This document shows positions 63,346 to 64,000 of a stretch of DNA of 64,000 nt, in pieces. Within the stretch, counting starts at the first letter, position 1. Each line of letters opens with the position of its first letter. The translations under genes and the position numbers were made by a program. Below the pieces are notes generated by a model. It was not told where the DNA came from. It did not search any database and saw only the letters and a list, made by a program, of their open reading frames with translations. This stretch comes from Trissonchulus latispiculum (lineage: Eukaryota > Nematoda > Enoplea > Enoplida > Ironidae). Location: contig JASAND010006425.1 in NCBI GenBank assembly GCA_030248195.1, forward strand, positions 1-64,000, given 5' to 3'.

Positions 63346-63714
63346 GGCGGGAGGGTGCCCCACTTTTTGGCCCCCCCACTCGACCTCTTCCCCCCACTCG
63401 GCCCCACCCCCAATTTTCAAAAATTTTCCTTAGCCGGATTTTTTTGGTCACAACACGACTATTTTGGTACTCAAACTCTATTTTTGAGCATTTTTTAGCA
63501 TAGTTAGTTATAGCAGTGTATATCATACGTGTGCTTGGGGGAGGGGTCTCCCCCCCAGATCTGAGCTCACCCCCCCCCAGAGGGGTATCTCATCTCACCC
63601 CCCCCCCAGAATCCGGATATTTCCGGTAAAAAAGCGGAAAAATCCGGTTTTTCGGCGGCATTCGGCCGCCCTTCACCCCCCAAAACTTTCCCTCCTGCAC
63701 ATGTCTGGTGTATA
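63346..63714. other. Non-coding, C-run debris
   Basis: Repeated CCCCCC blocks (63355-63410, 63550-63610) with ATCTCATCTCACC and AATCCGGATATTTCCGG. No gene. Confidence 0.4.
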
Positions 63715-63900
63715 TGTCGTAGTAATTTCTGTATTCAGTAAATACTGTATTTACTGGCCGATTTCAGTAAATACGGTATTTACTAGTAAGAATGGTATGT
63801 TCTTTAAACTTCCTATCGTTACGCGTAAATACCAGTTTTACTGAAACTCGTCCAGTAAATACTGTATTTTCTAGTAAATTCTGTATTTTGTCTCAAGGTG
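63715..63900. repeat. Self-complementary word array (CAGTAAATACNGTATTTACTG)
   Basis: AGTAAATAC and GTATTTACT words recur about eight times, including two back-to-back palindromes at about 63736-63756 and 63766-63784. The CAGTAAA word is shared with the end of 51505-51720. Confidence 0.75.
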
Positions 63901-64000
63901 GTGGTGGTATCCTTTTGTGCAGTGCTTTTGTGGTGATTTTTTCGAAACGCCATAACTTTCCCAATTTTGGGAGTTGCAAAGAGCTTTATACATCGCTTTA
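63895..64000. mobile_element. End of a TTAA-family element, cut by the window edge
   Basis: AAGGTGGTGGTGGTATCC, then TGTGCAGTGCTTTTGTGGTG, is the complement of 32742-32845. The flank is CTCAAGG instead of TTAAGG, so this copy's end is altered. Confidence 0.6.

Overview
The window is metazoan nuclear DNA, most likely from an invertebrate. Genes have spliceosomal introns (GT..AG, one probable GC..AG), there is a piece of the FACT subunit gene SSRP1, and almost everything else is transposable elements: non-LTR retrotransposons with a PHD-type ORF1, Ty3/gypsy and Ty1/copia LTR elements, a Maverick/Polinton remnant, hAT-like and TTAA-target MITEs, foldback elements, a tRNA-derived SINE and several satellite arrays. 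No operons, CRISPR arrays or rRNA genes are visible. I cannot name the species. Many start positions suggested by six-frame translation use TTG/CTG/GTG; I took ATG where one exists and say so where none does.

Layout. 1-1175: decayed LINE end. 1596-2049: PHD-like ORF1 fragment. 2050-10009: an ~8 kb near-perfect palindrome (arms ~3.55 kb, spacer ~0.85 kb). Its right arm is contiguous with SSRP1 exons on the minus strand and its left arm is an inverted copy that breaks inside an SSRP1 exon. Each arm also holds a SINE, a terminal-type hairpin and a 1.14 kb foldback MITE. 11330-20860: a LINE (ORF1, endonuclease, reverse transcriptase) split by a 4.7 kb nested insertion made of hairpin-ended elements with satellite arrays (149, 163 and 147 bp units) and a 3.2 kb element with 182-bp inverted ends. 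21229-22235: another hairpin-bounded element. 24.3-35.5 kb: hAT-like MITEs, short-word palindromic arrays, two LINE fragments head to head, and two adjacent TTAA elements sharing one TTAA. 35.8-37.05 kb: a G-rich minisatellite. 37.07-45.93 kb: a Polinton integrase/DNA polymerase B remnant on the minus strand, interrupted by a copia element with a 5-bp target duplication; a chimeric polB/copia unit has been tandemly copied three times with internal deletions. 46.5-49.4 kb: two small spliced gene remnants on the plus strand, one of them a RING protein with an in-frame stop. 50.0-55.6 kb: a foldback MITE, short-word repeats, a heat-shock-element array and dispersed repeats. 55676-61734: a nearly intact, recent Ty3/gypsy element. 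62.5-64 kb: MITEs and palindromic short-word repeats.

The parts most worth a second look are the SSRP1 palindrome; the hairpin-ended elements, whose otherwise different ~150-bp satellites share one ~45-bp core; the polB/copia tandem chimera; and the gypsy element's arterivirus-type slippery heptamer placed directly before the gag stop.
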